Positions 7,265-16,036 are shown, counted from the first letter of the stretch. The stretch is DNA of 64,000 nt from Yoonia ponticola (GCF_014199395.1 NZ_JACIJM010000014.1:1-64000), one strand, 5' to 3'. The notes: generated from the letters alone by a model not told the origin. Numbers and translations: made by a program.

Positions 7265-8620
7265 CTAAACCAGACGAGCGGGAGAGCCCTTCTTGCGCAG
7301 TAGATCAGCGATATGACTGGTCACACCGACATGACCATTGACTAAAACTCCACAGCCGTCAGGCAGCGAAGCTAGCAGGTTTCTGATGGCCTCGAGGCCA
7401 TCAGACGCACTAACTTCACGCCAATCGCTAGCTTCTCCAGGAACAATGACCGAGCCACTGCTTTGGGTGATACCTACATGCAGCTGTACGCACCAAACTT
7501 GACTCCCATCATGTACCCATTCAATCCGAACGGGACCGAGGACCTTGGAAAGCTTGCAGTGCAGTAAGGAGACGTCACGAGTAATCTCCTTCGGAAGGGC
7601 GGCGGGTTGATGTAGACCAAGCATTAGTTGGTCGCCCTCCCCTGGCACACCTTCAATTACGATTTCATCATCCTGCCCAGTAATTGCAGCACCACTCCAC
7701 GCTGCGACAACCGCATCTTGCTTAAGCAGCGACGCAATGGCGGAACCGGTGGGATCCTCTGTTGCCAATAGCGTAAAAGGATCGATCCACCCTTTCACGG
7801 TTGTAAATAGACCAGGTTGAGGTTCAAAAGGACAAGTACGTGTCCAAATCTCGCCAGAGCCTGTCGCGGTCCCAAATGAGAAAGGCGCAAGTTTTCTCGG
7901 AATTACGAGCGTTGAAGGAACTGGAAAGCCCAACCCATCTGCTACCAAAAGGCCGAATGCCTTGTCGCCTAAGTGTCGACTAAAGTTGTTTGGCCAACGT
8001 ATGGGCTGCTTAGCTGGGGAAACTACGTCTTCCTCGTGCTCCCACAAAAGTGTATGAGATCCTTTCCACCCACAAGCATTTGGATGGATGCTAAACTCTG
8101 TTCTCTCATTTGCCGACCCTTCAAGCTCGGGTCTGAAGCCGTACACTTTCTCTAAGAGGGCCATTCCCAGGTCGAAGGGCATCGACAGGACGCCGGGCTT
8201 CTCAACGCAGCGGGGCGTGTCGTCTGGACTAAATTCGATGATATCGCCTTGGACAACTCCGGATACACCGCCATCACTAACGTCAATCGTTTCATTGACG
8301 ATCGTGTGCAGTCCCTCAAGGCTCAAACGCTTTACCGCGGAGCAAGCGCTTTCGACAGACGTTAGCGCATATAGAAATTCACGGCTGCGTGGATCTTCAG
8401 GCAGGTAACTCCTAATATTTATCGTACCTGCGCTACTTCTATTGAAAAGTACCTCGATGGCGGCTTCGATGTCAGGAAATACCTCGTTAGCTTCGTGTCC
8501 GACTAGTCGAGAAAACGTCTGTTGAGGCGATCGATTCTGATCCGGTGCGAAGGACACAAATTGCGCTACGTTTCCGCGAGCAGCCAGTCTGTTAAGTATC
8601 TCATCTTTATGGATCGTCAT
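7265..8620 (-). CDS. PEP-synthase/ATP-grasp-like protein
   Basis: A 451-residue protein converging on the DUF7002-like gene with only about 13 bp between them. The stretch GPVRIEWVHDGSQVWCVQLH near residue 380 resembles the end of the ATP-grasp nucleotide-binding domain of pyruvate/phosphate dikinase and PEP synthase, where an IEWA...G.LW.LQ motif is common. The C-terminal part (GVLVNGHVGVTSHIADLLRKKG) may be a remnant of the swivelling domain. The ATG at 8620 is preferred because AGGTG lies about five bases upstream; an earlier in-frame start at 8659 lacks this. No His phosphocarrier motif was found. Base use matches the neighbouring nucleotide genes, so it probably travelled with them. Confidence 0.5.
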   Translation of the reverse strand: MTIHKDEILNRLAARGNVAQFVSFAPDQNRSPQQTFSRLVGHEANEVFPDIEAAIEVLFNRSSAGTINIRSYLPEDPRSREFLYALTSVESACSAVKRLSLEGLHTIVNETIDVSDGGVSGVVQGDIIEFSPDDTPRCVEKPGVLSMPFDLGMALLEKVYGFRPELEGSANERTEFSIHPNACGWKGSHTLLWEHEEDVVSPAKQPIRWPNNFSRHLGDKAFGLLVADGLGFPVPSTLVIPRKLAPFSFGTATGSGEIWTRTCPFEPQPGLFTTVKGWIDPFTLLATEDPTGSAIASLLKQDAVVAAWSGAAITGQDDEIVIEGVPGEGDQLMLGLHQPAALPKEITRDVSLLHCKLSKVLGPVRIEWVHDGSQVWCVQLHVGITQSSGSVIVPGEASDWREVSASDGLEAIRNLLASLPDGCGVLVNGHVGVTSHIADLLRKKGSPARLV

Positions 8621-8841
8621 CGAACACCTGTGTCTTGGAGCTTTTTGACGGAAAGCCAACTAGCGAGTCTTGTCGAAGCAGCCACCCGATTTGATGTGGA
8701 TTCGGCTTCCATTCATCCGTCTATCGACATAACCGGCGATCTTGAACCCTACACTTCAGTTCTAAGCGCTTTCAGGACCGCTTTTGAATTTGTTCTAAGC
8801 CTATCTGCGCTTCCAGCGAATGTCCGAACTCCACCCCGCAC

Positions 8842-8865
8842 GACAGACAGACAGACAGACAGACA
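8842..8865. repeat. Tetranucleotide tract (GACA)6
   Basis: Six perfect GACA units lie in the short gap between the divergent start of the PEP-synthase-like gene and the stop of the coupling-protein gene. Such tracts change length by slippage. It sits where the AT-richer cassette meets the GC-rich mobilization block, so it may mark a junction. I see no gene whose frame clearly depends on it. Confidence 0.9.
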
Positions 8866-8881
8866 AGCCACGCTCGCCACG

Positions 8882-10894
8882 CTACCGAGCAACTAGCTTT
8901 TCACCACCCTCCTCCTGCAGCATCGCTTCCATGTCTTCTAAGCCATCTACAGCAGAGCGCATCTGCGCCTCATCATCCACGCCCACTGTCTCGGCATCCG
9001 CAACCTGGCCCCCAAAATCCATTTCCATCTGTCGCTGTTCCTCGGCGATCACAGCTTGAACGACAGGCGCGGTCTTTTTTGGGGTGACGTCGGTTTGCCC
9101 TGACGATTGGCCATCAGCAGCCTGGCGTGCGGCCTCAACGTCGGCGTCGGGTCCGCCTGCTCCGTCCGAAGGCGGCGTCATCGGCATGGCGCGCACACTC
9201 AGCGGCAGCGTGCCCTGCGGCCCCCCTCCCCCCGGCTTCGGAAACGGCAACACTCCCGTCTGTGCCGCGTGGATCGTCTTGAACAGCCGATCGTCAAAAT
9301 ATTGGATCCGCTTCGCGCGGACCGGCATCTGGGCATCGATGACCATGACGATCTCGTCGAGCGGTAGGCGGCGCGCCTCATCCTCCGGCAGGAGAGAGCT
9401 TTCTTCGGTCCGGGTGGACTGGCTACGGCCCTCGAAGGGGTTTTTGCCGATGGACTGGGATCGCGTAATGACGGTCTTCGTGGTCTTGCCAACCGCCTTG
9501 CTCAGTTCTTCGACGGTCTTTTCGTCAGAGGGCGTGAGGTAGAGCTTCACCCCGGCATTCCCCTGCAAGGCGCGGCGGGTGTTTTCGCCGTAGATTTCAT
9601 CAAGGGCGGGGATGGTTTGGGTGACCACAGCGAGGTGACCACGATAGGTCCGCAGCGTCTCGATGCTCTCGACCACGATGGGCATCTTGCCGAGGCGATT
9701 GAACTCGTCGAGCATGATCATCACGGGCCACGGCTCATCCGGCCCGGGGTCCTTTTCCTGCATGGCGGAGAGGAGATCGGAAAAGAACAGCCGGATCAGG
9801 GGTGCAAGCGGCTTCACCATCAGAGGCTGGACCACGAGATAGACCGAAAAGGGTTTCTTGCGGATCGTGCGGAAATCAAAGTCCGAGACTGCCGTCGCCT
9901 CATCGATGGCCGGGTTCTGCCATTGATCGAGCCCCGAGGTCATCAGGAGCGAGACATAGGAGGTCAGCGTATCGTTGTTGGTCGACGCCAGCCGCGTGAA
10001 GATCAGCTTGGCCGCTCTGTTGTCGACCTCGTGGCCGCGCGCGAAGTATTCCTTCTGCTTGTTCCCGCCGGAGGCCGCGATGCGGTAGATTTCTCCTAAG
10101 GTCGGGCGCTTGCGCTGGAAGGCCAAGAGCCCTGCCGCCACGAAGAGATCGATCCCGCCCTTGAGGAGGCCCTGCACCCGGTCATTGTCACTCTGCAGGA
10201 AGAGCGTCGCCAGGAGCTGCAATTCCATCTGCTGGCGCGCGGGATCTTTCAGCTCAAAGATGCGCAGGAGCGGGTTGTAGCGATGCGTGCGCTTGCCCTC
10301 CCAATCGGTTGGGGCAAAGCGATAGACCTTGTCGCCCTGGGCTGCGCGGTGCCGGGCCGTGGCCTCGAAGCACTCGCCCTTCACATCGAGCGTCACGGCG
10401 GAGCCTTGCCAGGTCAGGAGGTTCGGAATGACGAACCCCGTGGTCTTGCCGCGGCCCGTGGGCGCCACGATCAGCGCATGCGGGAAAACCTTCGAGCAAA
10501 TGTAATTGGCGCGGGAGCCCGGCGGCCCCAGCTTGCCGAGGATGAACCCGGTCCCTGGCGCCCCGAAGAACCCATTGGCCTTCATCTCGCGCGCACTCTG
10601 CCAATGGGTCTGGCCAAACCGTGTCAGAGCGGACCCCGAGAGGGCGAGGCTCAACATCAGGCCGGCGGCGGCGAAGCTGCCGATGATCAGGTGAATAAGT
10701 TGCGCGTCCTCCGGGCGGCGATCGAGGATCGCCAGATAGTTCTGCGCGATATAGGCAAAGTCGATCTCGGCCCCGAAGCCGAGATCCTGGTAGGTCAGCA
10801 CCGCCGAGGCGATGGTATAGCCCATGGCCCCGGTCACCAGCGTTACCAGAAAGACCCCTGTGGCGATCCGCGCTTTTCCCATGACGGCGCTCAA
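8882..10894 (-). CDS. traG: Type IV coupling protein (VirD4/TraG)
   Basis: A 670-residue inner-membrane ATPase that links the relaxosome to a type IV secretion channel. Two hydrophobic segments lie in the first 100 residues (GVFLVTLVTGAMGYTIASAV and LIIGSFAAAGLMLSLALSG). Walker A is APTGRGKTTGFVIPNLL at about 140-155 and Walker B is VMIMLDEFNRLGKMP near 395. The last 100 residues are acidic and low in complexity (PKPGGGG, later DADVEAARQAADG), typical of a variable cytoplasmic tail. The start overlaps the relaxase stop by four bases. No VirB genes are in this window, so the channel must be encoded elsewhere. Confidence 0.94.
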   Translation of the reverse strand: MSAVMGKARIATGVFLVTLVTGAMGYTIASAVLTYQDLGFGAEIDFAYIAQNYLAILDRRPEDAQLIHLIIGSFAAAGLMLSLALSGSALTRFGQTHWQSAREMKANGFFGAPGTGFILGKLGPPGSRANYICSKVFPHALIVAPTGRGKTTGFVIPNLLTWQGSAVTLDVKGECFEATARHRAAQGDKVYRFAPTDWEGKRTHRYNPLLRIFELKDPARQQMELQLLATLFLQSDNDRVQGLLKGGIDLFVAAGLLAFQRKRPTLGEIYRIAASGGNKQKEYFARGHEVDNRAAKLIFTRLASTNNDTLTSYVSLLMTSGLDQWQNPAIDEATAVSDFDFRTIRKKPFSVYLVVQPLMVKPLAPLIRLFFSDLLSAMQEKDPGPDEPWPVMIMLDEFNRLGKMPIVVESIETLRTYRGHLAVVTQTIPALDEIYGENTRRALQGNAGVKLYLTPSDEKTVEELSKAVGKTTKTVITRSQSIGKNPFEGRSQSTRTEESSLLPEDEARRLPLDEIVMVIDAQMPVRAKRIQYFDDRLFKTIHAAQTGVLPFPKPGGGGPQGTLPLSVRAMPMTPPSDGAGGPDADVEAARQAADGQSSGQTDVTPKKTAPVVQAVIAEEQRQMEMDFGGQVADAETVGVDDEAQMRSAVDGLEDMEAMLQEEGGEKLVAR

Positions 10895-13230
10895 TGGACC
10901 TGACCCCGCTCGGTCTCGCCATCCACGTCTGTCGCGCGGTGTTTTTCATATTCGGTGTCGGCAAGATCATCGACCACCTGGCGCAAGGCCTCCGTGTTGG
11001 CCGTCGCGGCATCGGATTGCAGATAGACCTTGGCGACATAGAGCCGGTCGAGGCGGTCCTCGAGAACCTTTTCCAGCGCATCCGCATCGCCGGATGTGAG
11101 CCGCTCGAGTTGGCGAACGTCCAGCACCCGCGCGATCTCGCCACGGAAGGCGCCCCGCTCCGCCTCGGTCTCGAAGGGCGCGGACAACTCCCCCGCCCGC
11201 TCATGGTCCAGGACACGCGCAATCTCGTCTGCAAGGCGGTCGGCACGGTCAGACCGCATCGGCGTTCCATCGCGGGTTGCGAGGATGTCGTCGCGCGTGC
11301 CAACCCCAAGCCCGTCGCGCATCTCGGTTTCGCGGCGGACCTGATTGATGGCCTCCGTGTCCCGGATCTCGACGACAGCCGCATAGGTCGCGCCGAGCCC
11401 GCGGGCGAGGTGGGACGGCATGTCCGGATAGCGCTCCCTGAATTCATCCGTGACAGCACCTGCAACGGGCGTGCGGACGTCGCGTCCCTCCATGATCCGG
11501 TCGACCTCGCGGGTGATCGCGCTGGCGCGGGCCGCATCGGTGATGGTTTCCCTGTAGGGTTCAGACCGGTCGATCACATCGCCGGGGCGTGCGAGCAGGT
11601 CCGGGTGTGCCTCGAGATATGCACGCTGCTCCGTCTCGATCCGGCGCTCCGCCCGTGAGACAACCTCCCAGTCCCGGTCCTCCACCTGCTGCGCTGTCAG
11701 GCCCTCTGCGCGCATCTCCTGACGGATTGTCCCTTCCATCTCCCGCACCGCGCCCTCATGATAATGGAACCGCTCGCTGACCGGTTCCGCTTCCATGACG
11801 CCATCCCGGCGCAGCACGTTCTCGCGCTCCAACAGCGTGCCAAGTTCCACATGTACATCGTTGAGAATGTCGCGGGCCTGTTCCAGATCGGCGCGGCGTT
11901 CGAGGTTCAAATCGCGTGCCTCGGCCACCTTGGAGAGATCATCTGCGATCCATTGATGCTCGAGCGCTGCATTTGACGCGCCCGTCTCGATCCGGGCCAC
12001 CACTTCCGATGTGCTGATCCCGGTGCCCCGTAGTGCCGCGTCAATGCGCGATCTCAGGTCGGGCTCGGCCAGTCGCTCGCGCTGGCTGGCGTCAATATTG
12101 GCTTCGGAATAGATCCCGCCCTCCGAGGGGGTCTCTGACAGCGTGGATGATCGCAATCCGAGAGGCTGCATGTGCTGGACCTGCGTCTGGATCTCGATGA
12201 GACGTTTTTCCAGCACGGGACGTTCCGCGTCAGACTTCTCGGCGATCATGCCCTGCACCCGCGCGAGCTTTTCCGCATAGAGGCTTCTCAAATCCTCAAA
12301 GCTTTGATCCTCGGCCATATACACATCTCCTGTTCGGTCCACCTGCCCGCCATGCGCCAGCACCTCGCCCGCGCGAAAGAGGGCTGCGGCAATATCCTCG
12401 CGGGCCTCGCGCGAAGCCTCCGCGGCAAGCGAATGGTAGACGGTTCTGGTGTTGGCGATTTCCGCCAACGTCCGGGTCAGGTCCTGCCCCACGCGTTCGC
12501 GCTCGCGGGGCGCGCGACCCTCTTCTTTCGCCGCATAGACCTCGCTGGTGCGGGCCGGGTAATGCACGACGCCGCGATCCACCCGCCGCGTGGCTTCCAG
12601 GCGCACGCCGTACTTCTCCGCCTCCTCGACCATAGCGAGGCGGAAATCGTCGTAGTTGAAGCGGTGGTTGCGCCCCAGAAAGAAGAACTCGCCTTCCTGC
12701 GAGCGGCGGTTCAGCACCAGATGCGCATGCGGGTGATCGCGATCCTCATGCACCGCGATGATGTAGTCGAAATGCCCCGCATCGGTCTGGAAGAACCGCC
12801 CGGCCACATCCGTCGCGATGTCGCGCACATCCTCCCCGCGCGTGCCGATGGGGAAGGACATGAGCATGTGGGTGGTCTGGCCCAGCTTGGGCTTGAAGCC
12901 CGCATCCCACCGCTTGGCAAAGCGCTCGGTCAGATCCTTGATGTCGCCCCCCTCGAGCTTTGCCTTGCCATCCAGGAACCCGCTGCTGTCCACGATATGG
13001 GTGGACTTGGTGGTGAGGTAATCGAGCTGGTTTGTGAGCTGTGATTTGGTATGCGTACCGCCGCCCCGGATCGCCTTGAAGACGGCTGGCCGATGCCCTG
13101 CCGCCGCGCGCACAAGCTGGCTCTGCTTGGCGACATGCAGCCCCTGCATCGAGCCCCGGACGCGGCTCCAGCCATCCCGGAAGACCTCGCCGGTGACTGC
13201 GTCGACAGCATCATTCAGCCGCATGGGCAA
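10891..13230 (-). CDS. Relaxase/mobilization nuclease (VirD2-like)
   Basis: A 779-residue relaxase that would nick at oriT and lead the transferred strand. The metal-binding three-His motif is clear in HEDRDHPHAHLVLNRR (about residues 161-176), within a VirD2/Relaxase-type N-terminal domain; a candidate catalytic Tyr is Tyr51 in QLDYLTTKS. The remainder is a long charged, largely helical region rich in Arg and Glu, which may contact the coupling protein. It overlaps the MobC-like gene at its start and the coupling-protein gene at its stop, forming one operon. There is no helicase domain, unlike TraI of F-type plasmids. Confidence 0.92.
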   Translation of the reverse strand: MPMRLNDAVDAVTGEVFRDGWSRVRGSMQGLHVAKQSQLVRAAAGHRPAVFKAIRGGGTHTKSQLTNQLDYLTTKSTHIVDSSGFLDGKAKLEGGDIKDLTERFAKRWDAGFKPKLGQTTHMLMSFPIGTRGEDVRDIATDVAGRFFQTDAGHFDYIIAVHEDRDHPHAHLVLNRRSQEGEFFFLGRNHRFNYDDFRLAMVEEAEKYGVRLEATRRVDRGVVHYPARTSEVYAAKEEGRAPRERERVGQDLTRTLAEIANTRTVYHSLAAEASREAREDIAAALFRAGEVLAHGGQVDRTGDVYMAEDQSFEDLRSLYAEKLARVQGMIAEKSDAERPVLEKRLIEIQTQVQHMQPLGLRSSTLSETPSEGGIYSEANIDASQRERLAEPDLRSRIDAALRGTGISTSEVVARIETGASNAALEHQWIADDLSKVAEARDLNLERRADLEQARDILNDVHVELGTLLERENVLRRDGVMEAEPVSERFHYHEGAVREMEGTIRQEMRAEGLTAQQVEDRDWEVVSRAERRIETEQRAYLEAHPDLLARPGDVIDRSEPYRETITDAARASAITREVDRIMEGRDVRTPVAGAVTDEFRERYPDMPSHLARGLGATYAAVVEIRDTEAINQVRRETEMRDGLGVGTRDDILATRDGTPMRSDRADRLADEIARVLDHERAGELSAPFETEAERGAFRGEIARVLDVRQLERLTSGDADALEKVLEDRLDRLYVAKVYLQSDAATANTEALRQVVDDLADTEYEKHRATDVDGETERGQVH

Positions 13231-13804
13231 ACTCCCTCAGCGCGGCCGTGGCCTGCAGTTGCATCCCATCGCGACGGCGGCGCAGAAGCAGATCGATCTC
13301 GTCAGCGGAATCCAGAATGAACCGCGCCAGCCCGCGCATCTGCGCGAGGCGCAATTCGGAGAACTCGGCACTCGCGCCCCCCACGGCCCCCTGCCCCATC
13401 CGGTTGGCCCGCGTCATCTGCTTGGCGATCTGCGCGACCCCATTGCCGACCTCGTGCAGAGAGGCCCTGTAGCGCGCCATCTCTGCTGCCATCTGCGCGT
13501 CCGGAACGAACACCCCGCCCGCCGCCTGAATGAGCCGCCGCAGCCCCTCGGCCCGGCTCTCGATCCCCGCCTTCGCCAGCACCTCGTCGAGCGCCGACAA
13601 CTCCGCAGCCGTGACCTTCACACTGACCGCTGAGACCGGAATTGCGGCATCCGTCTGGCGCTCGGCATCTGCTTTGAGCGTGTACTGAATCGCCCGCACC
13701 GACACGCCAAACCGTTCCGCCAGCACTGAAGTGGAAACGCCTTCCGCAGCTTCGCGAACGATCTCCATGCGCTCCGCATCGATGAGGCGTTTTGAGCGAG
13801 ACAT
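13211..13804 (-). CDS. MobC-like relaxosome accessory protein
   Basis: A 197-residue protein directly upstream of, and overlapping, the relaxase gene. The N-terminus holds a helix-turn-helix (MEIVREAAEGVSTSVLAERF, then GVSVRAIQYTL). The middle, VSVKVTAAELSALDEVLAKAGI with RAEGLRRLIQAAGG, resembles a MobC/ribbon-helix-type mobilization domain, and GNGVAQIAKQMTRANR is typical of MobC helices. It probably binds oriT next to the nick and helps melt it. It is the first gene of the mobilization operon and faces the inverted-repeat region proposed as oriT. Confidence 0.75.
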   Translation of the reverse strand: MSRSKRLIDAERMEIVREAAEGVSTSVLAERFGVSVRAIQYTLKADAERQTDAAIPVSAVSVKVTAAELSALDEVLAKAGIESRAEGLRRLIQAAGGVFVPDAQMAAEMARYRASLHEVGNGVAQIAKQMTRANRMGQGAVGGASAEFSELRLAQMRGLARFILDSADEIDLLLRRRRDGMQLQATAALREFAHAAE

Positions 13805-13839
13805 GCGAAGAAAGACCCCCTATTTCCTGCCACCTTCCA

Positions 13840-13920
13840 CCAAGGCTGCCCCTACCTTACGATATTATACCGAGCTGTCAATTATATACTTACGTCGCAT
13901 TCAGTCTCAGGCAGCCTTGG
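13840..13920. other. Candidate origin of transfer
   Basis: Two perfect 11-bp inverted arms, CCAAGGCTGCC (13840-13850) and GGCAGCCTTGG (13910-13920), enclose 59 bp of AT-rich DNA, in contrast to the GC-rich surroundings. The site lies immediately upstream of the MobC-like and relaxase genes, the usual place for oriT and for the mob operon promoter. A CTTACG sequence occurs twice inside. The nick site cannot be assigned by eye. Confidence 0.45.
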
Positions 13921-14025
13921 TGTCCGCTTCCCCCGCGGCCCGCAGGGACGCGGCTCTGCCGCCCTCACCACCGGGCGACCCACCTGTCCAATGGGTCCCC
14001 TTCCCCAGCACCCCCGAGGGTCTGG

Positions 14026-14045
14026 CCGAACACGCATGTGTTCGG
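14026..14045. repeat. Perfect hairpin in the mobilization leading region
   Basis: CCGAACAC-GCAT-GTGTTCGG is an eight-base-pair stem with a four-base loop. No T-run follows on either strand, so it is unlikely to be an intrinsic terminator. Near oriT such stems can act as protein-binding sites or as priming/promoter structures in single-stranded DNA. Confidence 0.5.
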
Positions 14046-14107
14046 ACGGAACCGCGGGCGGGCGCAAACCCCACCGACAGGGCGGACAGGCAGGGTCAAG
14101 GAGGGCC

Positions 14108-14127
14108 AGATTTGGGTCCCCAAATCT
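14108..14127. repeat. Near-perfect 20-bp palindrome
   Basis: AGATTTGGG-TC-CCCAAATCT has nine-base arms around a two-base centre. It is too tight for a stable hairpin loop but suits a dimeric DNA-binding protein. It lies about 90 bp beyond the 14026 hairpin, in the gene-free stretch 13805-14364. Confidence 0.5.
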
Positions 14128-14364
14128 CTGCCGCAAAAACCGGGAGGCCCTGGCCGATAGGTTTTTGTGGATGGCCCCCTTGAGGCTGACTGGCCGGTCT
14201 GTCGCTACCTGATCATTCCGAGGGAGGTGCGTCTGATCAATGCGCAACGACCGGCAACTTCGTGAAGTCGCCTCGGGCGATCTGACCGCCGGACACGGCA
14301 TCCCTGGAACAGGGATCGGGCCGCCCCAAGATCGTCCTGGGGCGACCCATCCTCGTCAGAGGAT

Positions 14365-14571
14365 TCAGTCCTGGGGATCCTTCGCGCTCGGCGGGAACAT
14401 CACCAGCTCCGAGACCGCGACGGGGAAGTCGAGCTTGAGGCTGAAGAACTCCGAGCCGTCCCCGTTGCGGGTGTTGCGGAACATCGCACCCACGCGCTGA
14501 AAACGGGTGCGCTCCTGGCCATCGGTGTCGGTGAACTTGACTGGGACGGTGGCGACGTAGTGGTTGGTCAT
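14365..14571 (-). CDS. Small conserved plasmid protein
   Basis: A 68-residue protein, MTNHYVATVPVKFTDTDGQE at its start and ending AKDPQD, with alternating hydrophobic residues suggesting a small beta-rich fold. A decayed copy of the same gene stands in opposite orientation at 14760, which supports that it is real. An inverted repeat at 14322-14344 just beyond its stop could help end transcription. I do not recognise a function. Confidence 0.6.
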   Translation of the reverse strand: MTNHYVATVPVKFTDTDGQERTRFQRVGAMFRNTRNGDGSEFFSLKLDFPVAVSELVMFPPSAKDPQD

Positions 14572-14759
14572 TTGGGTTACTCCTTGTTGCGATGGGGATC
14601 ACCCGGCACGGGGGCAAGAGGCCCGGTCGCAAGTGCAAATGCGGAGGGTCCGTGGCCCTGCCGTGGAAGCCGTATTTGTGCTTGCCGAAGCGTGAGCTGA
14701 GGGCACGATTGGGCCGACCCCGTGCGATCCACATCTATGAGCAAAAAGGAGTGATCCGG

Positions 14760-14964
14760 ATGACCCCTGCCATCACGCCGCAGCCACCTTCCGCGTCCTA
14801 GTTCCGCCGATCCTGGCCGGGGTGCTGATGGAGCCCGCCCGCGTGGATGCGATGTTCCGAAACACCCCCCGAGGGTTGTGCAGGTCTTCAGCCTCATGTG
14901 CGACGTTTCGACCCCTCGGTCTTGCGCTGCTGACGATGTGCGAGGTGCGCACCATCCCCAGCCC
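14760..14964 (+). pseudogene. Decayed inverted copy of the 14365 gene
   Basis: Starting at an ATG with AAAGGAG ten bases upstream, the sequence runs parallel to the 14365-14571 gene but on the other strand. The shared core GATGCGATGTTCCG-AACACC at about 14847 corresponds to residues GAMFRNT of the intact gene, and later TTCAGCCTCA matches its FFSL codons. A TAG appears 13 codons in and several indels break the frame. It is an old inverted duplication, no longer coding. The rest of 14572-15106 shows nothing else I can support. Confidence 0.55.
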
Positions 14965-15106
14965 GTACCGATGCGGATGGGCCGAACTCTGACGGGCTGG
15001 GTAGAGGGATGACGGTGCTGGACGCCGTGAGCTGCCGATCAAGTGTGACCGATCGCACGCGCCATGAGAAATGACGAAAGGGCCGCCCGAAGGCGACCCT
15101 CTCAAT

Positions 15107-16036
15107 TCACTCCTGCGACGCCGTCTTCGCCGGGTCAGCAACCCGCATGACCGTCAGGCCTTTCGCTTCCGCCTTCTGCCCGAGGTTCAGCGCGACCCCG
15201 TTGCCGCCGAAGAGGACAACCCCCGTCGCCGCGAACTTGTCGTCCAGCATCTCGTCGTTGCACTTGAACGGTGCCGCCCGACCGTGTGCAGACCAGCGCG
15301 GATCGAACCGCGCCTGCGCCACTCCGCGTGCCCGGGCCCACCGCGCCGCAATCATCTCCGCCCCGTGCTTGCCACCCTTGTGGCAGAGGAAGATCTCCTG
15401 GTTGCGGTTCTGCTTGATCCGTTCGCGAACCTTGTCGAGCGTGTTGAAGATCACATCGACATCGGTCCAGTCGGTGGCGCCCGAGACGATCAGGGGCACC
15501 CCCTCGACTTTCGACTTCTCGGCGGTTTCGCGGTCGTGCTGCTCCAGCAGCTGCCGCGCCTCGAAGACCGCCCCGGTCTCTTGCGCCCGGACGCTTGCGC
15601 GCGACCCAGCTGCCGGGATAAAGGCGTGGCCCGTCTCGACCTCGTAGCATTCCGCCGCTGCCTCGCTCATCACTTCAATGGCGCTGACGATCTCGCGCAG
15701 CTGCAGAAACCGCGCCTGTGCCTCCTCAATGGCGGTCTCGGCGATCTCCGATCCGTCGTGGGATTTTGCCAGTGCACCGATCTTGTCGGCGGTGCGGTCG
15801 ACCTCCTTGCCGAGCGCCACCTTGCGCCGCTGCAGGATCGTCGCCAACCCGTGGGCCAATGGTTCGATTTCCGCCTCGAGCCCGGTCCCGCGCAGCGGGC
15901 CAAGCAGAGCCTCGAAGCTCTCGCGGATGACGCAGTCGGTCAGGATGTGATCCTCCGGGATCGGCAGCTGTGCGTCTTTCTCCGTCAGTCCGAAAAGCTC
16001 GATTGTCTCGTAGGTGTTTGCGGTGTCGTAAGCCAT
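15107..16036 (-). CDS. DUF2493 (SLOG-superfamily) protein
   Basis: A 309-residue protein of the DUF2493 type common on Roseobacter plasmids. The C-terminal half carries a Rossmann-like SLOG domain: PLIVSGATDWTDVDVIFNTLD, then EIFLCHKGGKHGAEMIAARWA, a phosphate-binding Gly-rich turn, and GVVLFGGNGVALNLGQKAEAKGL. The N-terminal half is helical and charged. SLOG domains bind nucleotides or nucleotide derivatives; the ligand here is unknown. The ATG at 16036 is preferred over 16087 because GGAG precedes it and MAYDTANTYETIELFG is a natural N-terminus. Confidence 0.8.
   Translation of the reverse strand: MAYDTANTYETIELFGLTEKDAQLPIPEDHILTDCVIRESFEALLGPLRGTGLEAEIEPLAHGLATILQRRKVALGKEVDRTADKIGALAKSHDGSEIAETAIEEAQARFLQLREIVSAIEVMSEAAAECYEVETGHAFIPAAGSRASVRAQETGAVFEARQLLEQHDRETAEKSKVEGVPLIVSGATDWTDVDVIFNTLDKVRERIKQNRNQEIFLCHKGGKHGAEMIAARWARARGVAQARFDPRWSAHGRAAPFKCNDEMLDDKFAATGVVLFGGNGVALNLGQKAEAKGLTVMRVADPAKTASQE

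Noticed and set aside
8609-8896. Plus-strand open frame starting MDRHRTPVSWSFLTESQLAS between the PEP-synthase-like and coupling-protein genes
   Set aside because: It runs through the GACA tract and into the coupling-protein 3' end, has no ribosome site and resembles nothing I know. It could be a gene fragment cut by the junction, but support is too weak.
9084-9542. Long plus-strand frames opposite the coupling-protein, relaxase and strawberry-notch genes
   Set aside because: They are complements of strongly supported GC-rich genes; their composition (runs of Arg, Pro, Ser) is that of shadow frames.
13882-14301. Minus-strand frame of 139 codons in the oriT-proximal region
   Set aside because: Arg/Pro-rich, crosses both palindromes, no ribosome site; read as non-coding.
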